A stretch of 34,563 nt of DNA from UBA2206 sp049303905 (lineage in GTDB: Bacteria; Patescibacteriota; Minisyncoccia; Moranbacterales; UBA2206), in assembly GCA_049303905.1 (NCBI GenBank), contig JBAQNP010000038.1, positions 1 through 34,563 on the forward strand. The letters are read 5' to 3'. Below, piece after piece: positions 6,369-15,795 of this stretch. The translations under genes and the position numbers were made by a program. The notes beneath the pieces were generated by a model. That model was not told where the DNA came from and did not search any database. It saw nothing but the letters and a program-made list of their open reading frames with translations. Each line of letters starts with the position of its first letter. The first letter of the stretch is position 1.

Positions 6369-9300
6369 ATGAGCGGTATTTCTATGGCTAAAGTTGACAA
6401 AAAACTGGAAGTAAAAACATCTTTCGGTTCGGGTTCTTCCCTCTCAAAGCGGAAATTTTTTAGAGACATCTCTATGGTTTCTCTTCCAAACCTGATTGAA
6501 TCTCAAGTTAATTCATACGAATGGTTTATAGAAAAAGGTTTACGAGAAATCCTAGATGAAGTTAACCCGATTCACGACTTTACCGAAAAAGACCTAGAAC
6601 TTTCTTTTAAAGAATACTATCTAGACGAACCTAAATATGACGAAGTGACGGCCAAGAACAAAAATATCTCCTTTGAAGCCCCGCTTCGTTGCAAAGTGCA
6701 ACTTATCATCAAAAGCACTGGAGAAATCAAAGAACAAGAAATTTACCTTGGAGATTTTCCTCTAATGACTGATCGAGGAACTTTTATCATAAATGGAGTA
6801 GAAAGAGTGGTAGTTAGCCAGATAATTCGTAGTCCTGGTGTGTTTTTCACTATGGCTTATACCAAAGGAAAGAAGCTTTTTGGTGCGAAAATTATCCCAA
6901 ATCGTGGAGCTTGGCTGGAAATTGAAACAGATTTAGACGGCGCAATTTTTGTTAAAATCGATCGCAAACGAAAAGTGGCTATCACTTCACTTTTGCGAGC
7001 TTTTGGATATTCAACTGACAAAGAACTGCTAAATATTTTCAAAGATGCTGATAATGGAGAAATCAATCACATTGAAGCCACAATTCAAAAGGATGTAGCA
7101 AAAAATCAGGGTGAAGGTTACAAGGAAGTGTATAAGAGAATTCGACCGGGTGATTTAGCCACTGAATCTAATGCTAAATCAGTGGTGGATTCAATGTTTT
7201 TCAGTTTTGACAAATATGACTTTGGTGGTGTGGGTCGTTATCGCTTGAATCAAAGATTGGAAGTTGATCGACCAGATAATGAAGAAAATCGAGTTTTAAT
7301 GCTGGATGATTTGATTTTGATAATCAAAGAAATTATCCGACTAAACAATGATCCGCGAGCGATCGCCGATGATATCGATCATCTTGGGAACAGAAGAGTG
7401 CGCTCGGTGGGAGAATTGGTGCAAAATAAGATGCGAGTGGGGCTCACGCGAACAGCCAGAAACATCAAGGACAGAATGAGTACTTGCGACATCGCTACGG
7501 TTGTTCCTGGACAACTTGTTAACTCTCGTCCTGTAGCAGCTTCAATTAAGGAATTTTTTTCCAGCTCACAGTTATCCCAATTTATGGACCAGGTTAATCC
7601 TTTGGCCGAGTTGGAACATAAGAGACGAATTAGTGCGATGGGACCGGGCGGACTCACTCGAGAACGCGCTGGTTTTGAAGTGCGAGATGTACATCCTTCT
7701 CATTATGGCCGAATTTGTCCGGTAGAAACTCCAGAAGGACCAAATATTGGCTTGGTTGGACATTTAGCTACATATACAAAAATAAATTCCTATGGCTTTT
7801 TGGAAACACCCTACCTCAAAATCTATCATGAAATGGAAAATCAAGCGGAAAAGTTGGTGGGAAAAATTCTAAATGAAAAAGTAGGTGAATTTGAAATAGA
7901 CACAGAAATTTCTGAAGAAATTGCAGAAAAAATTGCCAAAAGCAAAGACAAGAAAACGATAAAAATTAAACCATGGATCAGTCGGGAAATTGAATATGTT
8001 AATGCTACTGTAGAAGATCGAAAAAATATTGCTCACGCCGGAATCAACATTTCTGATAGTGGAAATATTTTAGACGAAGTAGTGGGTGCGAGAGTGAAAG
8101 GTCAAGCCACAGAAATTGAAGCATCAAAATTAGATTATATAGATGTGAGCGCCAAGCAATGTATTTCAGTGGCAACTGCTCTTATTCCATTTTTGGAACA
8201 CGATGATGCCAACCGAGCCTTGATGGGATCGAACATGCAACGCCAAGCTGTTTCTTGCGTAAAACCACAAGCTCCGCTAGTGGGAACTGGTATTGAAGAC
8301 AAAGCGGCGGCTGACTCAGGACAAGTGGTAATCGCCAAGGCCGATGGAGAAATTATCGAAGTGGATGGAGATCATATTATTGTCAAAGAAGAAGCTCCGG
8401 CAGCTGCAAAGAAACCATATTTGAAAAGAGAATATCGATTGCAAACTTTCGTAAAATCCAATGCTTTCACTTCCATGAATCAGGTTCCGCGTGTAGAGAA
8501 AGGTCAAATAGTGAAGAAGGGACAACTTTTAGCGGATGGTGCTTCTACTGATCAAGGAGAACTATCACTTGGACAAAACGTGGTAGTAGCGTTTATCCCT
8601 TGGGAAGGTTCTAACTATGAAGATGCGATTATCATTTCACAAAAATTAGTGGAAGATGACCGTTATAGCTCAATTCATATTGAAGATTTTTCAATCGATG
8701 TGCGCGACACAAAACTCGGACCCGAGATAATTACTCGCGACATTCCAAATATCGGAGAAGAAAGACTTAAGAATTTGGACGAAACTGGAATAATTCGCAT
8801 TGGCGCAGAAGTTTCTTCTAGTGATATTTTGGTGGGAAAAATTTCTCCAAAAGGTGAAGGCGATTTGACTTCAGAAGAACGATTGCTTCGCGCAATTTTT
8901 GGGGAAAAATCTCGAGACGTTAAGGACAGTTCACTCTATTTGCCACATGGAGAATACGGTAAAGTAGTGGATATAAAAATATTTTCACGAGAGCAAGGTG
9001 ATAAGCTTCCAACTGGTGTGATTCAACAAATCCAAGTGTCTGTGGCGCAACTCAAGAAAATTTCAGTGGGAGACAAATTAGCTGGACGTCACGGAAACAA
9101 GGGTGTGATCTCTCGCGTGGCTCCTGTGGAAGATATGCCATATTTGCCAGATGGATCTCCAGTGGATATGATTATTAATCCTCTCGGTGTGGCTAGTCGT
9201 ATGAACATTGGACAAATTTTGGAAACTCATCTTGGTTGGGCAGCTTTGAAATTAGGTTATAAAGCCGCTACTCCAGCGCTTGAAGGAGTAACCGAAGAAC

Positions 9301-9800
9301 AAATTGAAATGGAGTTGGAAAAAGCTGGACTACCAAAACACGGAAAATCACAACTTATAAATGGAAGAACAGGGGAAAAATTTGATAATGAATCAACGGT
9401 AGGCGTGATGTATGTTATGAAACTCCATCATTTAGTGGACGACAAGATTCATATGCGTTCAATTGGACCGTACTCTTTAATTACTCAACAACCTCTTGGT
9501 GGAAAAGCGCAATTTGGAGGACAACGTTTTGGAGAAATGGAAGTTTGGGCTTTGGAAGGATATGGCGCTGCTTATACTTTGCAAGAAATGCTCACAATAA
9601 AATCAGATGATGTGATGGGACGAAGCAAAGCTTACGAATCTATTATTAAAGGCGAAATGATAAAAAGTCCAAATATCCCAGCTTCTTTTCATGTGCTTGT
9701 GAGTGAACTTAAAGGCTTGGGAATGAATGTAGAACTTATGGGAGCAAGGGCTGATGAGGATGAAAATGAAAAGGAAGAGCAGAGCATAGAACAGATATAA
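6369..9800 (+). CDS. rpoB: DNA-directed RNA polymerase subunit beta
   Basis: The 1143-residue beta subunit of RNA polymerase, near the usual bacterial length for forms without the large lineage-specific insertions of E. coli (1342). Clear family blocks: SQIIRSPGVFF, the rifampicin-pocket region SQLSQFMDQVNPL (400-412) through KRRISAMGPGG, RDVHPSHYGRICPVETPEGP, and GGQRFGEMEVWALEGYGAAY near the C-terminus. In E. coli numbering the rifampicin contacts D516, H526 and S531 are conserved (here Asp407, His417, Ser422), so the pocket looks drug-sensitive at those sites. Start ATG 6369; ATG 6384 is a close alternative. Followed after a 176-base palindromic spacer by rpoC, presumably the same transcript. 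No ribosomal protein genes precede it here. Confidence 0.98.
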   Translation: MSGISMAKVDKKLEVKTSFGSGSSLSKRKFFRDISMVSLPNLIESQVNSYEWFIEKGLREILDEVNPIHDFTEKDLELSFKEYYLDEPKYDEVTAKNKNISFEAPLRCKVQLIIKSTGEIKEQEIYLGDFPLMTDRGTFIINGVERVVVSQIIRSPGVFFTMAYTKGKKLFGAKIIPNRGAWLEIETDLDGAIFVKIDRKRKVAITSLLRAFGYSTDKELLNIFKDADNGEINHIEATIQKDVAKNQGEGYKEVYKRIRPGDLATESNAKSVVDSMFFSFDKYDFGGVGRYRLNQRLEVDRPDNEENRVLMLDDLILIIKEIIRLNNDPRAIADDIDHLGNRRVRSVGELVQNKMRVGLTRTARNIKDRMSTCDIATVVPGQLVNSRPVAASIKEFFSSSQLSQFMDQVNPLAELEHKRRISAMGPGGLTRERAGFEVRDVHPSHYGRICPVETPEGPNIGLVGHLATYTKINSYGFLETPYLKIYHEMENQAEKLVGKILNEKVGEFEIDTEISEEIAEKIAKSKDKKTIKIKPWISREIEYVNATVEDRKNIAHAGINISDSGNILDEVVGARVKGQATEIEASKLDYIDVSAKQCISVATALIPFLEHDDANRALMGSNMQRQAVSCVKPQAPLVGTGIEDKAAADSGQVVIAKADGEIIEVDGDHIIVKEEAPAAAKKPYLKREYRLQTFVKSNAFTSMNQVPRVEKGQIVKKGQLLADGASTDQGELSLGQNVVVAFIPWEGSNYEDAIIISQKLVEDDRYSSIHIEDFSIDVRDTKLGPEIITRDIPNIGEERLKNLDETGIIRIGAEVSSSDILVGKISPKGEGDLTSEERLLRAIFGEKSRDVKDSSLYLPHGEYGKVVDIKIFSREQGDKLPTGVIQQIQVSVAQLKKISVGDKLAGRHGNKGVISRVAPVEDMPYLPDGSPVDMIINPLGVASRMNIGQILETHLGWAALKLGYKAATPALEGVTEEQIEMELEKAGLPKHGKSQLINGRTGEKFDNESTVGVMYVMKLHHLVDDKIHMRSIGPYSLITQQPLGGKAQFGGQRFGEMEVWALEGYGAAYTLQEMLTIKSDDVMGRSKAYESIIKGEMIKSPNIPASFHVLVSELKGLGMNVELMGARADEDENEKEEQSIEQI

Positions 9801-9976
9801 TTCCAAGATTACGATGTTTAAAATTATTTTTTAAGTATTTTTTTAGAAAATAGTTAATTAGAAAAATGAAAATAGTTCAGGATACTCGAAAATAGAAAAA
9901 GGAAAAAAATTTCCAATTTCCATTTTCTTGAACTAATCTCCAATTTCTTTTCAACTAATTTCCTAACTCTATTTTT
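9801..9976. repeat. rpoB-rpoC spacer with imperfect inverted repeat
   Basis: The spacer is built of AAATAG/GAAAA-like units in its first half (from about 9845) and their complements (TTTTC, AACTAAT, CTATTTTT) in the second half up to the rpoC ATG. Short perfect pieces include AGTTCA/TGAACT and GGAAA/TTTCC. It resembles the other palindromic gap-fillers of the window in design but not in sequence. No terminator-like stem with a T tract is evident on the plus strand. Confidence 0.5.
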
Positions 9977-12900
9977 ATGGATTCATTCTCTACCACCAAA
10001 ATAAGTGACTTTAACAGCGTGAGACTTTCCATTGCTAGTCCAGAGAATTTCTTGGATTGGTCACATGGTGAAGTCACCAAACCAGAAACAATAAATTATC
10101 GAACTCAGCGTTATGAACGCGAGGGACTTTTTGACGAAAAGATTTTCGGGCCTTCTAAGGACTGGGAATGTTATTGTGGAAAATATAAAAGAATTCGCTA
10201 CAAAGGTATCGTTTGTGACAAATGTGGCGTGGAAGTGACTCGCTCAATTGTGAGACGCGAACGAATGGGACACATCAAACTCGCGGTGCCAGTTTCTCAC
10301 ATTTGGTTTTTGCGAGGCGTGCCTTCCAAAATTGGTTTGGCACTTGGAATGGGCGTAATGGATTTGGAAAAAATTGTTTATTTTTCTAGCTACGTTGTCT
10401 TTAATGTAGATGAAAAAGAAAGAGAAAAAGCTTTAGTACAACTAGAGCAAGAATTCAAAAATAAACAAAAAGAAATTGCCAAGAATTTTTCAGCTGATAC
10501 CAAGGAAGGTTTGGAAAAACAAGAAGAATTGAAAAATATCTATCGTTCATCCAAAGAGGAATTGAAAAATTTGCAAAAATTGCAAATCATTTCTGAAATA
10601 GAATATTTCAATCTATCTACTAAATATGCGCAAGTTTTTTCTGCTGGCATTGGAGCGGAAGCAGTGAGAAAAATTCTTTGTGATATGGATCCAAAAGCTG
10701 AAATTGAAGTTTTGAAAAAAGCTCTAGCAGAAGATGAAAATCAGGATAAGAAAAAAATTCTTAAAAGAATAAAATTATTCCAAGGATTTTTGAAAGCTGA
10801 TATGAAATTGGAGTGGATGCTTCCAACAATTATTCCGGTTATTCCACCGGATCTTCGTCCGATGGTGGCGCTTGACGGTGGGCGTTATGCTACAAGCGAT
10901 CTCAATGATCTTTATCGAAGAATCATCAATCGTAACAATCGTTTGAAAAAACTGATTGAAATTGGTGCGCCGGAAGTTATCACGCGAAACGAAAAAAGAA
11001 TGCTTCAAGAAGCGGTGGATGCTCTTTTTGACAACAGCGCTAGACGCTCTCAAGTGAGTGTGGCTGCTTCAACTGGGCAAAGACGACCACTTAGATCTTT
11101 AGCGGATACATTAAAAGGTAAACAAGGACGTTTCCGTCAAAATCTACTTGGAAAACGAGTAGATTATTCTGGACGAAGCGTAATCGTGGTTGGACCAAAT
11201 TTGAAATTACATCAATGCGGATTGCCAAAGAAAATGGCTTTGGAACTTTTCAAACCATTTATTATCAATAAATTAATCGAAAGAGAATTAGCTTATAATG
11301 TTCGCAGTGCTGGAAAAATGGTAGAAGGCGAAACTGAAGAAGCTTATGACATACTAGATGAAATAATTTCACATCATTACGTGCTACTTAACCGTGCTCC
11401 AACTTTGCATCGTCTTTCAATTCAAGCTTTTCAACCGGTACTGATTGAAGGTAAGGCGATTCAAATTCACCCAATGGTTTGCTCAGCTTTCAATGCTGAC
11501 TTCGATGGTGACCAGATGGCCGTGCATGTTCCTTTGACTGACAAGGCTCGTTGGGAAAGTGAAAACTTGATGTTATCATCTCGAAATCTTTTGAAGCCAG
11601 CCAGCGGAGAACCAATCACCACTCCAACTCTGGATATGGTTTTGGGTTGCTATTACATTACCCATATCTTAGCTGGCGCTAAAGGTGAAGGGAAAATATT
11701 TTCCAATTTCGACGAGGCTATTTTAGCTGTTGAACTTGGACATGTGGATGTGCGAGCAAAGATAAAAGTGGCGCATGAAGGAAAAATATTAGAAACTTCG
11801 GTGGGAAGAATAAAACTAAATTTGATTATTCCAAAAGAAATCGGTTTTGTGAATGAAGAAATGACCAAGAAGGAATTGAAATTTTTAGTGGCTAAAGTTT
11901 TGGAAGTTTCCGGACGCGAGGTCGCCGCTGTTTTTGTGGATGAAATTAAGAATCTAGGTTTCCGTTCAGTGACTAAATCTGGTATCAGTTGGGGTATGAA
12001 AGATTTGTCTGTTCCAACCAACAAGAAAGAAATTATGAACAATGCGGAAGAAAAAGTGGAAGTGGTCAAAAAACAATTCAATATGGGACTTCTTACTGAA
12101 GAAGAAAGAAAAAATAAGGTTATTGAAATTTGGAATGATTCTAAAAACAAGATTACTGATGCGGTGCGATCTTCAATGGACAAAGAGGGGCCAGTTTATT
12201 CGATGGTCTATTCTAAGGCTCGAGGTTCTGAATCGGTAGTTGTGCAGATGTGTGGAATGAAAGGACTGATGGCGGGACCAACTGGTGAAACTATTGAACT
12301 GCCAATTAAGAGTTGTTTCAAAGAAGGTTTGAATGTGTTGGAATATTTCATTTCGACTCATGGAGCCAGAAAAGGTATGGCTGACACCGCTCTTCGAACA
12401 GCGACAGCGGGATATTTGACTCGAAGACTTGTGGACGTGGCGCAAGATATTATTGTGCGTGAAGCTGATTGTAAAGACAAAGGCGGGGCTTTCATTTTCA
12501 AGGAAGATTCTGATCGAATCGGGCAAAGCTTTGGAAGTCGTGTCACTGGCCGAGTGCTCACGGAAGATGTGGTTGATCCAAAAACTGGAGAAATTATTGT
12601 AGAAAAGGATAATTTAGTCACAAAAGAACAAGGCGAAAAAATTGAGAAAGCTGGTATTTCAAAAGTTAAAATTAGAACAGTGGTCACTTGCAAAACCCCA
12701 CGAGGAGTTTGCCAAAAATGTTATGGTACCGACCTTGGTAGAGGTAATTTAGTGGAAATTGGTCAAGCGGTGGGAATTGTGGCCGCGCAAGCAATTGGTG
12801 AACCAGGAACACAGCTAACTATGCGTACTTTCCATATTGGAGGTATCGCAGGATCTGACATTACTCAAGGTTTGCCTCGTGTAGAAGAAATTTTTGAAGC

Positions 12901-13561
12901 GCGTCCACCGAAAGGCGAAGCGATTATTTCAGAAGTTAATGGAAAAGTTTTGGCCATTGAAAAACAAGATAAGAATTTTGTGATTAAGATTGAAGCGGAG
13001 GATAAGCAAAAAACAATCAAGGAATATCAAGTGCCTTCCAACACAACTCTCAAAGTTTCGGAAGGTGAAATAATTGGCATGGGAACACAACTTTCTGAAG
13101 GCCATATCGATCTTAAAAAACTCTATAAGACAATGGGTTGGGAAGAAGTTTATCGCTATATTATTCGAGAAATTCAAGAAGTGTATGCGGCACAAGGTGA
13201 AGGAATCAACGACAAGCACATTGAATCAATTGTTCGTCAAATGTTTAGTCGAGTGACCATTACTTCTTCTGGAGACGCAGATTTCTCTGTCGGAGATATT
13301 TTGGAGCAAGATGAATTCTTGGAAGCCAATGCAGAAATCAAAAAAGCTGGGGGCGAAAAAGCGCTTGGTGAAAAGATGCTTTTAGGCATCACCAAAGTAG
13401 CTCTTTCAACGGATAGCTTCCTCTCTGCAGCTTCTTTCCAAGAAACCGCTCGTGTTCTGATCAACGCTGCCTCACAAGGCAAGCAAGACAAACTCCGTGG
13501 TCTCAAGGAAAACGTGATCATCGGAAAACTGATTCCAGCCGGGACGGGATATAGAAAATAA
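9977..13561 (+). CDS. rpoC: DNA-directed RNA polymerase subunit beta'
   Basis: The 1194-residue beta' subunit carrying the catalytic centre. The N-terminal zinc site is Cys65, Cys67, Cys80, Cys83 (CYCGKYK and VCDKCG). The catalytic magnesium loop NADFDGDQMAVH starts at Asn506, with Asp508, Asp510 and Asp512 as ligands. The second zinc site is Cys832 with Cys905, Cys912 and Cys915 (CKTPRGVCQKC). The bridge-helix and trigger-loop region is represented by QAIGEPGTQLTMRTFH. The protein is complete at the usual length for forms lacking the long E. coli insertion. ATG 9977 has no Shine-Dalgarno. It ends before a hairpin and a bidirectional terminator. Confidence 0.98.
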   Translation: MDSFSTTKISDFNSVRLSIASPENFLDWSHGEVTKPETINYRTQRYEREGLFDEKIFGPSKDWECYCGKYKRIRYKGIVCDKCGVEVTRSIVRRERMGHIKLAVPVSHIWFLRGVPSKIGLALGMGVMDLEKIVYFSSYVVFNVDEKEREKALVQLEQEFKNKQKEIAKNFSADTKEGLEKQEELKNIYRSSKEELKNLQKLQIISEIEYFNLSTKYAQVFSAGIGAEAVRKILCDMDPKAEIEVLKKALAEDENQDKKKILKRIKLFQGFLKADMKLEWMLPTIIPVIPPDLRPMVALDGGRYATSDLNDLYRRIINRNNRLKKLIEIGAPEVITRNEKRMLQEAVDALFDNSARRSQVSVAASTGQRRPLRSLADTLKGKQGRFRQNLLGKRVDYSGRSVIVVGPNLKLHQCGLPKKMALELFKPFIINKLIERELAYNVRSAGKMVEGETEEAYDILDEIISHHYVLLNRAPTLHRLSIQAFQPVLIEGKAIQIHPMVCSAFNADFDGDQMAVHVPLTDKARWESENLMLSSRNLLKPASGEPITTPTLDMVLGCYYITHILAGAKGEGKIFSNFDEAILAVELGHVDVRAKIKVAHEGKILETSVGRIKLNLIIPKEIGFVNEEMTKKELKFLVAKVLEVSGREVAAVFVDEIKNLGFRSVTKSGISWGMKDLSVPTNKKEIMNNAEEKVEVVKKQFNMGLLTEEERKNKVIEIWNDSKNKITDAVRSSMDKEGPVYSMVYSKARGSESVVVQMCGMKGLMAGPTGETIELPIKSCFKEGLNVLEYFISTHGARKGMADTALRTATAGYLTRRLVDVAQDIIVREADCKDKGGAFIFKEDSDRIGQSFGSRVTGRVLTEDVVDPKTGEIIVEKDNLVTKEQGEKIEKAGISKVKIRTVVTCKTPRGVCQKCYGTDLGRGNLVEIGQAVGIVAAQAIGEPGTQLTMRTFHIGGIAGSDITQGLPRVEEIFEARPPKGEAIISEVNGKVLAIEKQDKNFVIKIEAEDKQKTIKEYQVPSNTTLKVSEGEIIGMGTQLSEGHIDLKKLYKTMGWEEVYRYIIREIQEVYAAQGEGINDKHIESIVRQMFSRVTITSSGDADFSVGDILEQDEFLEANAEIKKAGGEKALGEKMLLGITKVALSTDSFLSAASFQETARVLINAASQGKQDKLRGLKENVIIGKLIPAGTGYRK

Positions 13562-13566
13562 TTTTT

Positions 13567-13595
13567 GTAGAGACGAGGCACTGCCTCGTCTCTAC
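13567..13595. repeat. near-perfect palindrome after rpoC
   Basis: GTAGAGACGAGGCA and TGCCTCGTCTCTAC face each other with one base between, a 29-base palindrome. Similar GTAGAGAC-type palindromes recur in many unrelated bacterial genomes as short repeats. The same CCTCGTC/GACGAGG core forms the terminator at 15700. Confidence 0.75.
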
Positions 13596-13609
13596 CTTGG
13601 ATACAATAC

Positions 13610-13645
13610 AAAAAACGCCTTGGGAAATCCGAGGCGTTTTTTGGT
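13610..13645. terminator. bidirectional terminator between rpoC and the TrmB-like gene
   Basis: AAAAAACGCCT (13610-13620) pairs with AGGCGTTTTTT (13632-13642) around an 11-base loop. A-rich on one side and T-rich on the other, it serves both converging genes. Confidence 0.85.
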
Positions 13646-13651
13646 TTGGGT

Positions 13652-13680
13652 TTCATCCTAAAGCGAAGTTTTAGAAAATT
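13652..13680. repeat. CCTAAAGC-type short hairpin repeat, copy 1
   Basis: Begins TTCATCCTAAAGC and ends TTTTAGAAAATT. Very similar to 15861-15888. CCTAAAGC with its TTTAG partner forms a short hairpin. Confidence 0.45.
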
Positions 13681-13681
13681 A

Positions 13682-14434
13682 TTAAGCAATAAGTAAATTA
13701 TTCCCCTTCTCCCACGCCAATTCAAAAAAAGGTCGCATCGAGATTACCAGCTCTTTTGATTCTACCACAAAGATAAAAGGCTTTTCATCAAGCAATGTGA
13801 TAGCTAATTTATTTTCAAATAGCGTAAAATCCATTTTGCTATCATTGAGCGCTGACCAACTTTTCACTTTTTGATTAACTTCCAAAAATTTTCTCCCAGC
13901 CTTGAAATTAAAATCAGTTTCTGGAATGAGATGTCTGGCTTGTAATTTATGATACCCTCTTTTGAATTCTCGATGCCATTTTTCAGTGATTCCCGGAAAA
14001 ACATTTTCTAACAATTCATAATTAGAAACAAAAAATGCTTCCTTGCTAGCGCTCATTTCTTCATAGATTTTTAGAATTCCTTCTTTAGTATCATAAAAAT
14101 GAATTTTGGGTTTTCTATCGCCCTTATTTTGAAGAGAATGAATAAAAGGCAACATCTCGGAAAAATCTTTCACTACCAGTCTAAGTTTATTGAGAATAGC
14201 CGAAGGATCAGAGGCTTGAAAGATATTAACGTTTGAATTTCCCGGAAGTCTGCTTGCATAACCTCGCTTAATCAATCCTTCTAGAATGATATAAATTATT
14301 GGACGCTTTAATTCTGTCTTTTGAGCAATTTCAAAAACTTTTCCTTGCCCCAACTCAAACAGTGCCAAATACACCTTAGCTTCTTTCTCGGTAAAACCGG
14401 ATTGTTCTAGCAATTCCACTAATTGATTATCCAT
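13682..14434 (-). CDS. TrmB-family transcriptional regulator
   Basis: A 250-residue regulator. Residues 8-75 form the winged helix-turn-helix typical of TrmB (SGFTEKEAKVYLALFELGQG, then FEIAQKTELKRPIIYIILEG and a GYASRL wing). Residues about 110-250 resemble the TrmB C-terminal sensor fold (RKPKIHFYDTKEGILKIYEE), which in relatives binds sugars or other small effectors; the ligand here is unknown. It is transcribed away from the small-gene operon at 14622, which it may control, and a perfect dyad overlaps its own -35. Its ATG lies six bases from its -10, so the mRNA is probably leaderless. Confidence 0.85.
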   Translation of the reverse strand: MDNQLVELLEQSGFTEKEAKVYLALFELGQGKVFEIAQKTELKRPIIYIILEGLIKRGYASRLPGNSNVNIFQASDPSAILNKLRLVVKDFSEMLPFIHSLQNKGDRKPKIHFYDTKEGILKIYEEMSASKEAFFVSNYELLENVFPGITEKWHREFKRGYHKLQARHLIPETDFNFKAGRKFLEVNQKVKSWSALNDSKMDFTLFENKLAITLLDEKPFIFVVESKELVISMRPFFELAWEKGNNLLIA

Positions 14435-14440
14435 AAAATA

Positions 14441-14481
14441 AGCCTAACAAAACAATTGGCTTTTGTCAATATTTTTGACAA
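14441..14481 (-). promoter_or_regulatory. promoter and dyad operator of the TrmB-like gene
   Basis: On the minus strand TTGACA (14469-14464), 17 bases, TAGGCT (14446-14441), six bases, ATG. The -35 is one arm of a perfect dyad, TTGTCAA at 14463-14469 and TTGACAA at 14475-14481, a natural site for autoregulation. Confidence 0.6.
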
Positions 14482-14539
14482 TACAATATAAATTTTGCTT
14501 TAAACTAGCTAAGATAAAGCTTTATACTATATTTTCAAA

Positions 14540-14568
14540 TTGACTATTACTAAAAATAGTTATATTTT
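14540..14568 (+). promoter_or_regulatory. possible promoter of the 14622 operon
   Basis: TTGACT (14540-14545) with TATTTT (14563-14568) at 17 bases, or TATATT two bases earlier. The spacer contains a dyad ACTATT/AATAGT. It lies 60 bases from the TrmB dyad, so one regulator could serve both directions. Confidence 0.4.
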
Positions 14569-14621
14569 TATCTATTCAGAAGAGATGTTTTTTAACAATT
14601 AAATAAGGAAGGAGATAGATC

Positions 14622-14996
14622 ATGAAAGAGCTTAATTACAAGAAGGAATCTATTAAAAAAGCAAATGATGTGTTGCTGAAAATTATGTTTACATATTTGG
14701 TAACTAGCAACGGATCGGGGTTAATTAATGAAGAATTAATTCCAATTTCCACTGTCGGTTTTTTAAAAACTGATATGGCAAGTATCAAAATTATTAACTT
14801 AATTGGCACATTAACACATATGTTAATATTTAACGTGATTCCAATAACAGGAGGGAAATACAACGAAAAAATATTTTATGGAAATAGCAGATATGTGATC
14901 TCTCTTGAAGTTTCTATATCTGAAGTTATGAGAATTGACCTGCCAGAGCGAACGGTCATTCTTAGAGCTCAAAAAACATCAGAATTCAAACCTTAA
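14622..14996 (+). CDS. uncharacterised protein, first gene of a three-gene operon
   Basis: 124 residues preceded by a strong ribosome site (GGAAGGAG, eight bases before ATG). The sequence is soluble-looking, with a hydrophobic central stretch (IINLIGTLTHMLIFNVIPIT), then strands ending in SISEVMRIDLPERTVILRA. No family recognised. It is the only non-membrane-looking member of the operon (14622-15675), and the next gene begins 14 bases after its stop. Codon use is similar to neighbours, but the strong Shine-Dalgarno is unlike the housekeeping genes. Confidence 0.7.
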   Translation: MKELNYKKESIKKANDVLLKIMFTYLVTSNGSGLINEELIPISTVGFLKTDMASIKIINLIGTLTHMLIFNVIPITGGKYNEKIFYGNSRYVISLEVSISEVMRIDLPERTVILRAQKTSEFKP

Positions 14997-15010
14997 AAAG
15001 GCGATTAGAT

Positions 15011-15403
15011 ATGAAAGAGAAACTTTTTGTGACATTTATTTCGACTAGTGTTATTGCATCTTTAGTTTTTGCTATTTTCATTATAACAAATGAGACTAAA
15101 AATAGAATTCCTTTTAATGAAGCACCTATCTTGTTCGAGAACCCATATAAAGAAAATTTTATTGTTGCGGATGAGAACATTGCTAAAAATGAAAATGATA
15201 CACTCGTACCATCAATGGGTCGGGTTGTAGCCAAAGGAAAAAATAGCGGCAAGACTGTTGTCGTGCTAATTATTCCTTATCAAAAAATACCCAAAGGAAG
15301 TGAAATCGAGCTAGCTGTGGTAAGTCATTTTCATTCTAGCAATAGATTTGATACACAGTTTTATCTTGTAGGTAAAATCATCAAAAAGGAACACCACCAA
15401 TGA
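15011..15403 (+). CDS. membrane-anchored protein with a beta-rich outer domain
   Basis: 130 residues: N-terminal membrane helix at about 5-27 (LFVTFISTSVIASLVFAIFI), then an exported domain with beta-strand character (GRVVAKGKNSGKTVVVLIIP and SEIELAVVSHFHSS). Family not recognised. Its last codon overlaps the start of the next gene (ATGA at 15400-15403), indicating translational coupling. Whether the helix is a cleaved signal or an anchor cannot be told; there is no lipobox. Confidence 0.7.
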   Translation: MKEKLFVTFISTSVIASLVFAIFIITNETKNRIPFNEAPILFENPYKENFIVADENIAKNENDTLVPSMGRVVAKGKNSGKTVVVLIIPYQKIPKGSEIELAVVSHFHSSNRFDTQFYLVGKIIKKEHHQ

Positions 15404-15675
15404 ACGAAACAACAAAAAAAACAATATTGCTTTCACTTTGTTTCATCTCTCTTTTTTGGTTCGATGTATTGTTGGTTTTTATTTCTATTTCTTTCAACAT
15501 CTCAATGATAATATTTGGCTTTATCTTTTTTGCATCCCTCTTCTTATGTATGGCGGCGATGGATTGTATTTGCGAAAAATATCCTGTAGATGTACCACCG
15601 TTTTTTATAATTTTGGCTATCCCATTCATAGCTCCAATTTTTATAGCCATATTATTTTTCGGAAAATATTTATAA
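15400..15675 (+). CDS. small polytopic membrane protein
   Basis: 91 residues, mostly hydrophobic, with three likely membrane helices at about 8-30, 32-50 and 66-88, and a short loop CICEKYPVDVPP between the last two. Start overlaps the upstream stop by the ATGA arrangement. It ends 24 bases before a terminator. Function unknown; it could be a membrane partner of the preceding protein. Confidence 0.7.
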   Translation: MNETTKKTILLSLCFISLFWFDVLLVFISISFNISMIIFGFIFFASLFLCMAAMDCICEKYPVDVPPFFIILAIPFIAPIFIAILFFGKYL

Positions 15676-15699
15676 AAACACACGATAAAAAAAATCAAG

Positions 15700-15736
15700 C
15701 CTCGTCGTCTTTGAAAAAAGAGACGAGGTTTTTTAT
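15700..15736 (+). terminator. intrinsic terminator of the 14622-15675 operon
   Basis: CCTCGTC (15700-15706) pairs with GACGAGG (15722-15728), with additional TCTT/AAGA pairing inside, followed by a T run. Confidence 0.8.
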
Positions 15737-15754
15737 ATCTAAAAATAAACAACA

Positions 15755-15783
15755 TTTTTTGATTTTCAAATTTTGTGGTAGAA
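15755..15783 (+). repeat. duplicated promoter segment, left of the ATPase gene
   Basis: 29 bases, beginning TTTTTTGATTTTCAA and ending TTTTGTGGTAGAA, identical but for one base to 17114-17142, where it forms the ftsK promoter. The two copies bracket the AAA/DUF4143 gene. Confidence 0.7.
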
Positions 15784-15795
15784 AATATCACCGAT

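Noticed and set aside
11653..12183. Long antisense ORFs inside rpoC and rpoB
   Set aside because: They are shadows of strongly conserved genes on the other strand and resemble no protein family.
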